This document shows, in pieces, positions 1 through 8,593 of a stretch of 64,000 bases of DNA; position 1 is the stretch's first letter; each line of letters begins with the position of its first letter. The notes beneath the pieces were generated by a model, which searched no databases, was not told the origin of the DNA, and saw only the letters and a program-made list of their open reading frames with translations. The DNA comes from Curtobacterium sp. MCBA15_012 (GTDB lineage Bacteria > Actinomycetota > Actinomycetes > Actinomycetales > Microbacteriaceae): NCBI RefSeq assembly GCF_001864935.2, contig NZ_CP126267.1, positions 2,108,001-2,172,000 of the forward strand, read 5' to 3'. The translations under genes were made by a program, and so were the position numbers.

Positions 1-656
1 CGCTCGCCGGGATGTCGCTCGCCGCGGCGCTCGTGCTCGGCGTGCCGCTCGGGGTGCTCGCCGCGGTGCTCCGGCGCCGTGCGGGCGGGGCGGTCATCGC
101 GTTCGTCGCGCAGGCCGTCGCCGCCGTGCCGATCGTGTGGGCCGGGCTGCTGCTCATCGCGCTGTTCGCCGTGACGCTGCACTGGCTCCCGCCGCAGGGC
201 TTCCCGCTCGACGGCTGGGGCGAACCGGGCCGCGCGTTCGCCGCGCTCGTGCTCCCCGCGCTGACCATCGGTGCGGTCGAGGGCGCCGTGATCCTCCGCT
301 TCACCCGCTCCGCGACGCTCGGTGTGCTCGACGCCGACCACGTCCGGACCGCGGCCGCGATCGGGCTCAGCCGGACGCAGGCCCTCGTGCGGCACGGACT
401 GCCCTCGGTCGCGCTGACGGTGCTGTCCGTGCTCGGGGTCCAGATCGCCGGCCTGCTCGTCGGGGCCGTCGTGGTCGAGCAGCTGTTCTCGCTCCCCGGG
501 GTGGGGCGCATGCTCGTCACCGACGTCGGACGGCGCGACGTCACGAAGGTGCAGTCCGAGCTCCTCGTGCTCACCGGGCTCGTGCTGCTCGTCGGCTTCG
601 CGGTCGACGTCCTGCACCGCGTGCTCGACCCGCGACAGCGAGAGGCACACGAGTGA
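1..656 (+). CDS. Peptide/nickel-type ABC transporter permease (DppB-like), 5' partial
   Basis: Inner-membrane subunit of a DppBCDF/Opp-type importer for peptides or similar solutes. The frame is open from base 3, and the first visible ATG (base 12) lies inside the protein, so the N-terminus and about 100 residues are missing off the left edge. The visible part has several hydrophobic helices and the EAA-type loop common to these permeases (EQLFSLPGVGRMLVTDVGRRD region, roughly bases 478-540), which contacts the ATPase. Its TGA overlaps the GTG of the next permease (GTGA, 653-656), and four transporter genes follow without gaps, so this is an operon. The substrate-binding protein should lie upstream of the window. 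The substrate cannot be told from the permease. Family sure; substrate unknown. Confidence 0.9.
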   Translation, partial: LAGMSLAAALVLGVPLGVLAAVLRRRAGGAVIAFVAQAVAAVPIVWAGLLLIALFAVTLHWLPPQGFPLDGWGEPGRAFAALVLPALTIGAVEGAVILRFTRSATLGVLDADHVRTAAAIGLSRTQALVRHGLPSVALTVLSVLGVQIAGLLVGAVVVEQLFSLPGVGRMLVTDVGRRDVTKVQSELLVLTGLVLLVGFAVDVLHRVLDPRQREAHE

Positions 657-1651
657 TCCGCCGACTCCTCGCCCGCCCGACCGGCGTGTTCGCGGTCGTC
701 GTGCTCGGGCTGCTCGTCGTCCTGGCGCTCGTCTCGCTGGTGTGGACGCCACAAGACCCGTTCCGCACCGACCCGTTCCGGCAGTGGTCGGGGCCGAGCG
801 CCGCGCACTGGTTCGGGACGGACGCCTCCGGGCGGGACATCGCGAGCTACCTGCTCGCCGGGACCCGCACGACGGTGCTCGTCGCCGTCGGGTCGGGCGT
901 CATCGCGAGCGTCGTCGGCATCGTGCTGACGGCGGTCGGTTCGCTCACGGCCCGCTGGGTCCGCGAGGGCACGGCGGTCCTGCTCGACATCCTCGTGGCG
1001 TTCCCGACCCTGCTGACGGCGATGCTGCTCACGGCGGTGTTCGGCGGGTCGCTCGGGGTCGTCGTCGTGAGCGTCGGGCTGTCGTTCGGCGTCACGATCG
1101 CCCGGGTCGCCCGCGGGGAGATCCGCCGCATCGCCCGGAGCGACTTCGTGGTCGCGGCGCGGGCCTCGGGCGTCGGACCCCTCGGCGTGCTCACCCGGCA
1201 CCTCGTGCCGAATGCCGCGCCGCTGTTCACCGTGCAGCTGTCCCTCGCGATGGCCACCGCGGTGCTCGCCGAGGCGGGTCTGTCGTACCTGGGCTACGGC
1301 GCCGGGTCGGACACCGCCTCGTGGGGCAGCATGCTCGCCGACCTGCAGACCTACGTCGGGGTGCACCCGTGGAGCGCCGCTTGGCCGGGAGCGGCCATCG
1401 CGCTCGTGGTCGCGGCGCTGTCGCTGCTCGGCGACGCGGTGCGTGACGCCACCGACCCGCGCCTGACCACGGGCGACCGTGTGGCGGGCAGCGGGGGCGG
1501 TGGCCGTCCCGACGGCCCGGCCGGCGGTGGCCCGGCCCGCGGCAGCGCCGGTGGCGCGACCGACGCCCCGACCGGTGGGAGCGCCGTCCACGGCACCGCC
1601 GGTGGCGCGCCCGGCTCCGACGCCACGACCACCCCCGGAGTCACCGCATGA
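653..1651 (+). CDS. Peptide/nickel-type ABC transporter permease (DppC-like) with Gly/Ala-rich tail
   Basis: Second membrane subunit of the importer, 332 aa from a GTG at 653 that overlaps the upstream TGA. The N-terminus (IRRLLARPTGVFAVVVLG) is the usual single helix before the periplasmic stretch with FGTDASGRDI, a signature of DppC/OppC proteins. Several helices follow, and the EAA loop is around GEIRRIARSDFVVAARASGVG. The recognizable permease ends near DPRLTTG. After it comes a tail of about 60 residues almost entirely of Gly, Ala, Pro, Ser and Thr, which is not typical of the family and may be an untethered cytoplasmic linker. Its stop overlaps the ATG of the ATPase gene (ATGA at 1648-1651). 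Confidence 0.9.
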   Translation: MIRRLLARPTGVFAVVVLGLLVVLALVSLVWTPQDPFRTDPFRQWSGPSAAHWFGTDASGRDIASYLLAGTRTTVLVAVGSGVIASVVGIVLTAVGSLTARWVREGTAVLLDILVAFPTLLTAMLLTAVFGGSLGVVVVSVGLSFGVTIARVARGEIRRIARSDFVVAARASGVGPLGVLTRHLVPNAAPLFTVQLSLAMATAVLAEAGLSYLGYGAGSDTASWGSMLADLQTYVGVHPWSAAWPGAAIALVVAALSLLGDAVRDATDPRLTTGDRVAGSGGGGRPDGPAGGGPARGSAGGATDAPTGGSAVHGTAGGAPGSDATTTPGVTA

Positions 1652-2526
1652 CCGACCACGACCGCCAGCCGCACCCCGGTACGGGACCCCGCGACGGGAC
1701 GGGACCGCACGACCGGACCGCCCCGCCCACCGGGCCGGACCAGCGCGCCGGACTCGAGGTCCGCGGTCTCACGGTGCGGGCCGCGGGGCGGACGCTGCTC
1801 GACGACGTGACGTTCACCGTGCCTCCCGGCCGACGCGTCGGCGTCATCGGCGCCTCCGGCTCCGGCAAGTCGATGACCTCGCTCGCCCTGATGGGCCTCG
1901 AGCCCACCGGGGCCGAGGTGACCGGCAGCATCCGACTCGACGGACGCGAGCTCGTCGGCCTGCCGGACCGCGAGCGGGCCGGCACCCGCGGGTCCGGCAT
2001 CGGCATGGTGTTCCAGGAGCCGGGCACGGCGCTCGACCCGCTACGGCGGGTCGGCGCGCAGGTCGCCGAGCCGCTGCGGCTGCACCGCGGCCTCGACCGC
2101 CGGTCGGCGCGCACCGCCGCGGTCGCCCTCGCCGACGCGGTCGGCCTGCCCGACCCGGTGTCGCTGCTGCGGCAGTACCCGCACCAGCTGTCGGGCGGAC
2201 AGCGGCAGCGCATCTGCATCGCGATGGCGATGGCGGGCTCCCCCGCCTACCTCGTCGCCGACGAGCCGACCACCGCGCTCGACGTCACCACCGAGGCCCG
2301 CATCCTCGACCTGTTCGAGCACCTGTCGACCGAGCGCGGCACCGGCATGCTGTTCGTCACGCACGACCTGGCGGTGTTGTCCCGGATCGCCGACACCGCG
2401 GTCGTGCTCGACGCCGGCCGCGTCGTCGAGGCGGGTCCGGTGCGGACGCTGCTCGACGCGCCCCGGCACCCCGCGACGGTCGCGCTCGTCGACGCGGCCC
2501 GCGCGACCGCCAGGAGGACCCCGTGA
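1648..2526 (+). CDS. ABC transporter ATPase (DppD/OppD-like)
   Basis: Cytoplasmic ATPase powering the importer, 292 aa. Motifs in order: Walker A GASGSGKS, Q-loop in GMVFQEP, signature LSGGQRQR, Walker B YLVADEPTTALD, and the H-loop in FVTHDLAVLSR. The first 35 or so residues are a Pro/Gly/Asp/His-rich leader before the nucleotide-binding domain (LEVRGLTV). The ATG at 1648 is chosen because it forms an ATGA overlap with the permease stop. OppD members usually carry a C-terminal oligopeptide domain with Cys residues; here the protein stops soon after the ATPase core (PRHPATVALVDAA), so the Fe-S-type extension is absent. It pairs with the following ATPase. Confidence 0.93.
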   Translation: MTDHDRQPHPGTGPRDGTGPHDRTAPPTGPDQRAGLEVRGLTVRAAGRTLLDDVTFTVPPGRRVGVIGASGSGKSMTSLALMGLEPTGAEVTGSIRLDGRELVGLPDRERAGTRGSGIGMVFQEPGTALDPLRRVGAQVAEPLRLHRGLDRRSARTAAVALADAVGLPDPVSLLRQYPHQLSGGQRQRICIAMAMAGSPAYLVADEPTTALDVTTEARILDLFEHLSTERGTGMLFVTHDLAVLSRIADTAVVLDAGRVVEAGPVRTLLDAPRHPATVALVDAARATARRTP

Positions 2527-3347
2527 CCGACCCCCGACGTGCTTCCGGCCCCGCACCCGTCCCGGGCGCGCCCGTGCTCGCGGCGTCCGGCCTGCACCGC
2601 ACGTACCGGCTCCCCCGTCGCGGACCGTTCGAGCCCGGCCCGGTCCGGACCGCGGTCGACGGCGTCGACCTGACGGTCGCCCCCGGCGCCCGGCTCGGCA
2701 TCGTGGGCGAGTCCGGGTCCGGCAAGTCGACGCTGGTGCGGCTGCTCGCCGGTCTGGAGGCACCTTCCGCAGGGACCGTCGAGGCCTCCGGTCGTCCGGT
2801 GGTCGCGTCCGCCTCCGCGGCTGCGACGCGCTGGTTCCGTCGCGAGACCGGGGTCGTGTTCCAGGACCCCTACGCCTCGCTCGACCCGCGCATGCGCGTC
2901 GGTGCGATCGTCGGCGAGCCGCTGCGGGCGCTCCGGGTGCCGGGCGACCACGGGGACCTGGTGCGCCGGGTGCTCGAACGGGTCGACCTGCCCGCCGACG
3001 CGGTCGAGCGGTACCCGCACGAGTTCTCCGGCGGGCAGCGGCAGCGGATCGCGATCGCGCGGGCGGTCGTGCACGGACCGCGCATCCTGTTCGGGGACGA
3101 GCCGATGAGCGCCCTCGACGTGGTGGTCCGGGCGCGGGTGATCGAGCTGTTCCGGTCGCTCGCCGAGGACCTCGGGCTGACCCTGGTGCTCGTGTCACAC
3201 GACATCGGCGTCGTGCAGCGGCTGTGCGACACGGTGGCGGTGCTGTCCGAGGGGCGGATCGTCGAGCACGGGCCGGTCGGGCTGCTGGACGAGCCGCGGC
3301 ACCCGGTCACGCGGGCGTTGGTGGCGGCGGCGCCGACGTTGCCGTAG
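2523..3347 (+). CDS. ABC transporter ATPase (DppF/OppF-like)
   Basis: Second ATPase of the importer, 274 aa, starting at a GTG that overlaps the upstream TGA (GTGA, 2523-2526). Motifs: Walker A GESGSGKST, Q-loop VVFQDPYASLDPRM (the PYASLDPR stretch is typical of DppF/OppF), signature FSGGQRQR, Walker B ILFGDEPMSALD (Met in place of the usual Thr, MSALD), H-loop LVSHDIGV. It is the last gene of the operon; a run of Gs and a repeat-filled gap follow. Both NBDs appear competent. The substrate is not identifiable from this subunit. Confidence 0.93.
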   Translation: MTDPRRASGPAPVPGAPVLAASGLHRTYRLPRRGPFEPGPVRTAVDGVDLTVAPGARLGIVGESGSGKSTLVRLLAGLEAPSAGTVEASGRPVVASASAAATRWFRRETGVVFQDPYASLDPRMRVGAIVGEPLRALRVPGDHGDLVRRVLERVDLPADAVERYPHEFSGGQRQRIAIARAVVHGPRILFGDEPMSALDVVVRARVIELFRSLAEDLGLTLVLVSHDIGVVQRLCDTVAVLSEGRIVEHGPVGLLDEPRHPVTRALVAAAPTLP

Positions 3348-3655
3348 GGGGGGGGCGCGGCGCGGGGGCTCGGCGCGGGTTCGGGCTCGGGGCGTCGTGG
3401 TGCCGCTGTCGTGCGACACCGCCGCTGTCGTACGACGACCGCGATGTCGCAGGACCCGGTCCTCCCCCGCACGTGGTCGATGCACGCGGATGATGCGACA
3501 CCGCCGCTGTCGTACGACGTCCGCGATGTCGCTCGCTGATCACCACACGGGTTCCTCCGGTACGCGGTCGATGCGTGCGGATGCTGCGACAGAATCGCTG
3601 TCGTGCGACATCGGCGATGTCGCCGGGCGACGGTCGGGTCGGTGGGGTGGCCGCC
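3348..3655. repeat. Gene-free gap with three copies of a TGCGACA/GATGTCGC repeat
   Basis: No gene is visible here. The gap lies between the convergent ABC operon and the amidase. It holds three imperfect copies of a 39-40 bp unit starting TGCGACA, with a central CGCTGTCGT(A/G)CGAC and ending GCGATGTCGC: 3412-3451, 3494-3532 and 3584-3622. Spacing is 82 and 90 bp. The spacers of copies 2 and 3 also share a GTCGATGC-CGCGGATG stretch. Each unit has internal dyad symmetry, so it can fold when transcribed and could end transcription from both sides. Related copies lie at 23298-23494. Confidence 0.8.
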
Positions 3656-5095
3656 TCACCAGCAGGCGGGGTGCCGCCGCTGCCAGCGCAGGCGCCGCTC
3701 CAGCTGCGCGCCGATCGCGAGCAGGACGCGCTCGCCACCGGGTCGGCCGATGAGCTGCACGCCCATCGGCAGACCGGCACCGTCGGGGTGCTCGGCATCC
3801 GTGGCCCCGACGGGCAGGGTGATCGCCGGGAGCCCGGACACGTTCGCCATCGACGTCCACGGCGAGTAGGCGCACTGCCGGCGGAAGTCCTCCTCGGGGT
3901 CGTCGCCGTACCAGCCGAGCGGCCTCGGCGTCAGGGCGAGCGTCGGCGTGAGCACGGCGTCGAACCGGTCGAACGCGCGGACGAGCCCGACCGAGAACGC
4001 GTCGAGTGCGGCCATCGCGTCGAGCACCTGCGTGGCGGTCAGCGCCCGTCCGCGTTCGACGAGCCAGGCCACGAGCGGCGTCGCCTGCGTGAGGTCGATG
4101 CCGGGCACCCGGGGCAGCCCGGCGGCGCTCGACTCCCACGCCACCCGGAACGCGTCGGCGTAGGGCAGGCGCGGCATCGCGAGGTCCTCGACGCCGTGCC
4201 CGACCTCGCCGAGCACGCGCACGGCGGTCTCGACGGCGGCCCGCGCGGCCGGGTCGACCACGACGTCGACGGTGTCGTCCCAGGGCGACCCGTCGAGGAC
4301 CCCGATCGTGAAGCGTCCCTCGCCCCGGACGGCTGCCGCGGTGAACGGACCCTCGCCGACCTCGGGCGTGACGAGGGCGTACGGCACGCGCTCGGGCACC
4401 CCGGTGGGCGCGACGAGGGCGTCGAGGAGCATCCCGGCGTCGGCGACGGTGCGGGTGATGGGTCCGGCGACGGCCAACCCGCCCAGGCCGCTCCGACCGG
4501 GCATCGACGGCACCCGGCCACGGCTCGGCTTCAGCCCGACGAGCCCCGTCGCCGCCGCGGGGATCCGCACGGAGCCGCCGCCGTCGGTGCCGACCGCGGC
4601 GGGCAGGAGTCCGGCCGCCACAGCGACCGCGGCCCCGCTCGACGACCCACCGGGCGCCCGCTCGGTGTCGTACGGGTTGCGGGTCACGCCGAACCGCGTC
4701 TCCGAGGACGAGGACATCCCGAACTCGGGCGACGACGTCTTGCCGAGGCTCACGGTCCCGGCCGCGGCGAGCGCCGACACGAGCGGGTGGTCGACGGTCG
4801 CGGGCACGACCGGGAGCGTGGTGGAACCGCTGCGGGTCGGGACGCCGGCGCGGTCGTACAGGTCCTTGTCGCCCGTGGGGATCCCCCACAGGGGTCGCGA
4901 GGTCGGGACGAGCTCGCCGAGCCGGGCGGCCCGGTCGCGCGCGTCCTCGGCGGTGACCGTGACGAACGCACCGAGCGTCGGGTCGAGCCGGGCGATCCGC
5001 TCGAGGTAGTGGTCGGTGACCTCGAGGGCGGTGGCGTCCCCTCGGCGGATCCAGTCCCAGAGCTCCTGGGCGGACAGGTGGTGGAGTGCGAACAC
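3656..5095 (-). CDS. Amidase signature family hydrolase
   Basis: Amide hydrolase of 479 aa from a GTG at 5095. The Ser-cisSer-Lys triad is recognizable: Lys in GIPTGDKDLYDRAG (usually VKD), the glycine/serine loop RAPGGSSSGAAVAVAAG, and TDGGGSVRIPAA with the nucleophilic Ser. Further family blocks are KTSSPEFGMSS, GLVGLKPSRGRVP and the C-terminal MGVQLIGRPGGERVLL. The true amide is unknown; GatA of the tRNA amidotransferase is unlikely because gatB/gatC are not here. It starts 11 bp downstream of the NmrA-like gene on the same strand and probably shares its transcript. No strong ribosome-binding site is seen. Confidence 0.9.
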   Translation of the reverse strand: MFALHHLSAQELWDWIRRGDATALEVTDHYLERIARLDPTLGAFVTVTAEDARDRAARLGELVPTSRPLWGIPTGDKDLYDRAGVPTRSGSTTLPVVPATVDHPLVSALAAAGTVSLGKTSSPEFGMSSSSETRFGVTRNPYDTERAPGGSSSGAAVAVAAGLLPAAVGTDGGGSVRIPAAATGLVGLKPSRGRVPSMPGRSGLGGLAVAGPITRTVADAGMLLDALVAPTGVPERVPYALVTPEVGEGPFTAAAVRGEGRFTIGVLDGSPWDDTVDVVVDPAARAAVETAVRVLGEVGHGVEDLAMPRLPYADAFRVAWESSAAGLPRVPGIDLTQATPLVAWLVERGRALTATQVLDAMAALDAFSVGLVRAFDRFDAVLTPTLALTPRPLGWYGDDPEEDFRRQCAYSPWTSMANVSGLPAITLPVGATDAEHPDGAGLPMGVQLIGRPGGERVLLAIGAQLERRLRWQRRHPACW

Positions 5096-5106
5096 GGTCC
5101 CCGAGC

Positions 5107-6048
5107 CTAGGCGCGGTCGGTGCCGAGGTGGGCGGCGAGGACGTCGCGGACCGTGGTCCAGTGCTCGTCGCCGTACCGGTCGTCGCGCACGTGGTGGAGC
5201 TCCCCCTCGCCGCTGAACATGGTGACGAAGTACTGCATGCCCTGCCACGCGGGGAAGGGGTCGGCGGGGTCGTCGGAGGACAGGCGGCGTCCGATGCGTG
5301 CCATCGCGGAGAGGGTGCCCGTGGTCCCGGCCCACTGCGTGCGGAACCGGGTGCCGGTGAGGCGCGACAGGGTGTCGGCGACGCTGCGTGCGGTGACGCG
5401 GTCGCCGGCGACCTCGACGACGCGCGGGGCCTCGTGGTCGAGGGCGACGTGCGCGGTGGTGCGGGCGACGTCGTCCTTGGTGGTGAAGTCGAGCACCTGG
5501 TCGGCGGAGGACCAGAACAGCACCCGGCGCCGTCCGAACAGGATCATCGGCGCCTGGCCCGTGAGCATGTCGGTGAACGCACCGTTCAACACCGAGGTCG
5601 CCCGGACCGGGGCGGCGTCGAGCGTGGCGGCGAACTCGCGGCGGAGCTCGAAGTTCCGGTTCGTCCCCGGGGTGGTGGACCGGTAGTCGGCGGAGTAGTC
5701 GGACGGCACGAACCGTCGCACCCCGGCGTCCACCGCGGCGCGGAGCAGCGCGGTCTGCGCGTCGACGATGACCGGTCGGGTGCCGCTGACCGCCGAGACG
5801 ACGACGTCGACCCCGGCGAGCGCGGTGACGAGCGCGGCGTGGTCGTCGTAGGACGCCTCCACCACCGAGAGCCGCGACTCCCCCGCGGTGGGACCGTCCC
5901 CGCCGGCCTCGGCGACGAGCCGCGCCGCGGCGGGCGACGACGCCGAGCGGGTGAGCACGCGGACGTGGGCGTCGTGGGTGAGGAGGGCACGGACGATGCG
6001 CGTGCCGAGGTCGCCGGTGGCGCCGGCGACGAGGACGGTGGTGGTCAT
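5107..6048 (-). CDS. NmrA-like NAD(P)-binding protein (atypical SDR / isoflavone-reductase-like)
   Basis: 313 aa Rossmann-fold protein. The N-terminal GATGDLGTRIVRALL matches the GxxGxxG dinucleotide motif of atypical SDRs, and RFVPSDYSADYRSTTPGTNRNFELRREF resembles the NmrA/isoflavone reductase segment with FxPSxxG and a Lys/Arg helix. It could reduce a carbonyl or act as an NADP sensor; substrate not inferable. The ATG is preceded at 7 nt by a TACCGT box (6056-6061), so the mRNA may be leaderless. It lies upstream of the amidase gene, and is divergent from the CPBP protease gene with 120 bp between the starts. Confidence 0.82.
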   Translation of the reverse strand: MTTTVLVAGATGDLGTRIVRALLTHDAHVRVLTRSASSPAAARLVAEAGGDGPTAGESRLSVVEASYDDHAALVTALAGVDVVVSAVSGTRPVIVDAQTALLRAAVDAGVRRFVPSDYSADYRSTTPGTNRNFELRREFAATLDAAPVRATSVLNGAFTDMLTGQAPMILFGRRRVLFWSSADQVLDFTTKDDVARTTAHVALDHEAPRVVEVAGDRVTARSVADTLSRLTGTRFRTQWAGTTGTLSAMARIGRRLSSDDPADPFPAWQGMQYFVTMFSGEGELHHVRDDRYGDEHWTTVRDVLAAHLGTDRA

Positions 6049-6055
6049 GTCCCCG

Positions 6056-6061
6056 ACGGTA
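6056..6061 (-). promoter_or_regulatory. Candidate -10 box of the NmrA-like gene
   Basis: TACCGT on the minus strand ends 7 nt before the ATG at 6048, the spacing expected if transcription begins at the start codon (leaderless). No convincing -35 was found. Confidence 0.5.
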
Positions 6062-6155
6062 CGCAGCCCGACCCGACGCGGGCCGGGCTTGCACCCTTCG
6101 GATGCACCCTGCACGGTGCGTCCCTCCGCCGGTCGTCCGGCGACGCGCGGCTTCC

Positions 6156-6161
6156 TAGCGT
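6156..6161 (+). promoter_or_regulatory. Candidate -10 box of the CPBP protease gene
   Basis: TAGCGT ends 7 nt before the ATG at 6169. There is no Shine-Dalgarno between, consistent with a leaderless transcript. Confidence 0.5.
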
Positions 6162-6168
6162 CGACGTC

Positions 6169-7203
6169 ATGACGAACCGAACCGATCACCACACGAACAG
6201 GACGGGCCGGCCGACCACCGGGCCCGACGACACGACGGGCCGGCCGACCACCGGAACCGACCACACCGCCGACCCGGGCCTCCGGGGCCTCGTGGCCCGC
6301 CACCCCCTGCTGTCCTTCGCCGTCCTGGCCCTCGGTCTGAGCTGGCTCGCGTGGGTGCCGTACATCCTCAGCCCGCACGGCCTCGGTGTGTGGGACCTGC
6401 ACTTCCCGGAGTTCCTCGGGACCGCGCAGTTCACCGGGATCCTGCCCGGCGCACTCCTCGGCCCGCTCGGCAGCGCGTTCCTCGTGACCGCCCTCGCCGA
6501 CGGCCGTCCGGGTCTGCGTCGCTGGGTGGGGCGGCTGTGGCGCTGGCGGGTGTCGTGGCGCTGGTACGCCCTGGCCCTCGTCGTGGTGCCCGCGCTGGTC
6601 GTCCTGACCGGGCTGCCGTTCGCCGGCGGGCAGGTGCAGGCACCGAGCGCGCTGGCCCTGCTCGCGCTCGTCCCCGGGCTGGTCGTCCAGGTGTTCTCGA
6701 CGGGCCTGTCGGAGGAGCCCGGCTGGCGCGACTTCGCCCTCCCCCGTCTGCAGGAGCGCTTCGGCCCGCTCGGGTCGGCGGCGGTGCTCGGCCCGCTGTG
6801 GGCGCTGTGGCACATGCCGCTGTACCTCAGCGACTGGGGCGGCTGGCCGGACGCGCACTGGAGCGAGCCGCTCGTGTTCGCCCTCTTCACCATCACCTTC
6901 AACGTCGTGATGACCTGGGTCTTCAACCGCACCGGCGAGAGCCTGCCGATCGCCCTGCTGCTGCACGTCGGGGTGAACAACACCATCTCGACGCTGTGGG
7001 CGGACATGTACCCGGGGATGACCGCGGGCACGATGATGCAGGGCCTGGCGATCGTCTCGACGGTGGCCGCGGTCGTGCTGGTGGTCGCCACCCGCGGGCG
7101 GCTCGGCTACCCGGGACCGTCGGGACCCCGGTCGGGAGGCGCGGATCACCTGCCCGGGTCGGCCGACGCCCGCCTCGTAGGATCGAACGATGGCACCCGC
7201 TGA
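6169..7203 (+). CDS. CPBP-family intramembrane glutamic protease (CAAX/Abi)
   Basis: 344 aa membrane protein. After a Thr/Gly/Pro-rich N-terminal segment with a duplicated TGRPTTG, there are about eight hydrophobic helices. All three CPBP motifs are present: EEPGWR (EExxxR, about residues 182-187), WALWHMP (FxxxH-type) and LLHVGVNN (HxxxN/B). These residues form the active site of the CAAX prenyl-protease/Abi superfamily. Bacterial members often process or protect against peptides or act in signalling. The 3' end overlaps the next gene, a sensor kinase, by 14 bp. That coupling suggests the protease works with, or is controlled by, the two-component system. Confidence 0.88.
   Translation: MTNRTDHHTNRTGRPTTGPDDTTGRPTTGTDHTADPGLRGLVARHPLLSFAVLALGLSWLAWVPYILSPHGLGVWDLHFPEFLGTAQFTGILPGALLGPLGSAFLVTALADGRPGLRRWVGRLWRWRVSWRWYALALVVVPALVVLTGLPFAGGQVQAPSALALLALVPGLVVQVFSTGLSEEPGWRDFALPRLQERFGPLGSAAVLGPLWALWHMPLYLSDWGGWPDAHWSEPLVFALFTITFNVVMTWVFNRTGESLPIALLLHVGVNNTISTLWADMYPGMTAGTMMQGLAIVSTVAAVVLVVATRGRLGYPGPSGPRSGGADHLPGSADARLVGSNDGTR
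7178..7183 (+). promoter_or_regulatory. Candidate -10 box of the sensor kinase gene
   Basis: TAGGAT ends 6 nt before the ATG at 7190. The box lies inside the 3' end of the CPBP gene, so the kinase may have its own leaderless transcript as well as read-through. Confidence 0.5.
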
Positions 7204-8593
7204 TCCCCGCGCCGGCCGGCGCACCGACGTCCTCGTCGCGGCCCTGACCGCGGTGGTGTCGCTCGGCCTGCTGCTCGGGCTGCCGCCCCTCGACGCCGCC
7301 GACCCGGACACGCTCGGCGCCCCGGTGACGGCCCCGCCGGTGGGCAGCGTGCCGTGGACCGTGTTCGCCCTCGTGCTCCTCGCCCAGTCCGCCGTGCTGC
7401 TCGCGGCACGACGGGCACCCCGGACCGTGCTGCTCCTCGTCGCGGCGCTCCCCCTGGTACCCGCGATCGCCGTACCGCAGATCGACGACCTGTTCGGGCT
7501 CACCGCGCTGCCGGTGGTCGTGGCGGTCGTCACCACCGCCCTCCGGGCCCCGCTGGTCCGCACCTGGCCGGCCCTCGTCGGCGCGGCCGTGCTCGTGGCC
7601 CTCGGCACCGGGTGGCACCGGGTCGCCGTCAGCAGTGGCCCCCACGGCGACGAGTTCGCCGAGGCGGTCCGTGACGGGGCCGGCCAGGGCGTGCTCCAGG
7701 CCCTCGGCGCCGTCGGCATCCCGCTCGTCGTCGCCCTGGTGGTCCGGTCCCGGCGCGAGGTCCGTGCCGCCCGCCGCGCGGAGGCCGAGGCCCGTGCGGT
7801 CGCCGCGGACGCCCGCACCGCCGAGGCCGACGCGCGTGCCGCCGAGGCCTCCGCGGCCGTCCGGGAGCAGGACGCCCGGGTCGACGCGGCCGTCTCCCGC
7901 GAGCGTGCCGCGATGGCCCGTGAGCTGCACGACATCGCCGCGCACCACCTGTCCGGGATCGCCCTCATGTCGGCGGTCATCGACCGGCAGATCGACGTCG
8001 ACCCGGCCGGCGCGCACGAGGGCGTCCGCCAGGTCCGGGAGCAGAGCACCGCGGTGCTCGAGGACCTCCGCCGCCTGGTGGGGCTCCTCCGCGACGACTC
8101 CCCCGCCGAACGTGCCGTCGAGACCGTGACGGGCGTCGCCGACCTGGTCGAGCGCGCACGGTACCGTTCCGACGTGCACCTCGAGGTCCTGCCCGCCCCC
8201 GCCCGCGCGGCCGACGACGCGACCGCGAGGAGTGCGACCGGCGACGGGACACCACCGCTCGCCGACGGCGTCGGCCCGCTCGCGCAGCTCGCCGCCTACC
8301 GCACCGTCCAGGAGGCCCTCGCGAACGCCGCCCTGCACGCCCCCGGTGCGCGCGTGACCGTGACCGTGGACGACCGCGACGCCGACCAGCTGACGCTCCG
8401 CGTCGTGAACACGGCGCCCACCGCACCGGCGTCGGGGAGCACGGCAGCAGGCGGGAACGGCCTGCGTGGCATGCGTGAGCGAGCAGACCTGGTCGGGGCG
8501 CGCCTCCAGACCGGTCCGACCGACGACGGCGGCTGGGCGGTGACCCTCGTCCTGGGTCGCGAGCCCCGCTCCGAGGCGGAGGCGGGCCGGTGA
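7190..8593 (+). CDS. Two-component sensor histidine kinase (HisKA_3 type)
   Basis: 467 aa. An N-terminal membrane domain of five or six helices (to about residue 185) has little outside the bilayer. It is followed by an Ala/Arg/Glu-rich coiled coil (REVRAARRAEAEARAVAADARTAEADARAAEASAAVREQ). The dimerization/phosphoacceptor motif is ERAAMARELHDIAAHHLSG with the His at about residue 247. The ATPase part has the N-box-like QEALANAALHAPGA and GNGLRGMRERADLVGA. This is the NarL/DesK-type kinase architecture, matching the LuxR-type regulator immediately downstream. Sensing is probably intramembrane. The signal is unknown; the adjacent membrane protease suggests envelope stress. Confidence 0.92.
   Translation: MAPADPRAGRRTDVLVAALTAVVSLGLLLGLPPLDAADPDTLGAPVTAPPVGSVPWTVFALVLLAQSAVLLAARRAPRTVLLLVAALPLVPAIAVPQIDDLFGLTALPVVVAVVTTALRAPLVRTWPALVGAAVLVALGTGWHRVAVSSGPHGDEFAEAVRDGAGQGVLQALGAVGIPLVVALVVRSRREVRAARRAEAEARAVAADARTAEADARAAEASAAVREQDARVDAAVSRERAAMARELHDIAAHHLSGIALMSAVIDRQIDVDPAGAHEGVRQVREQSTAVLEDLRRLVGLLRDDSPAERAVETVTGVADLVERARYRSDVHLEVLPAPARAADDATARSATGDGTPPLADGVGPLAQLAAYRTVQEALANAALHAPGARVTVTVDDRDADQLTLRVVNTAPTAPASGSTAAGGNGLRGMRERADLVGARLQTGPTDDGGWAVTLVLGREPRSEAEAGR

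Noticed and set aside
3412..3622. Possible CRISPR array
   Set aside because: Only three degenerate units with spacers of unequal length (43 and 51 bp), strong internal palindromes, and no cas genes anywhere in the window.
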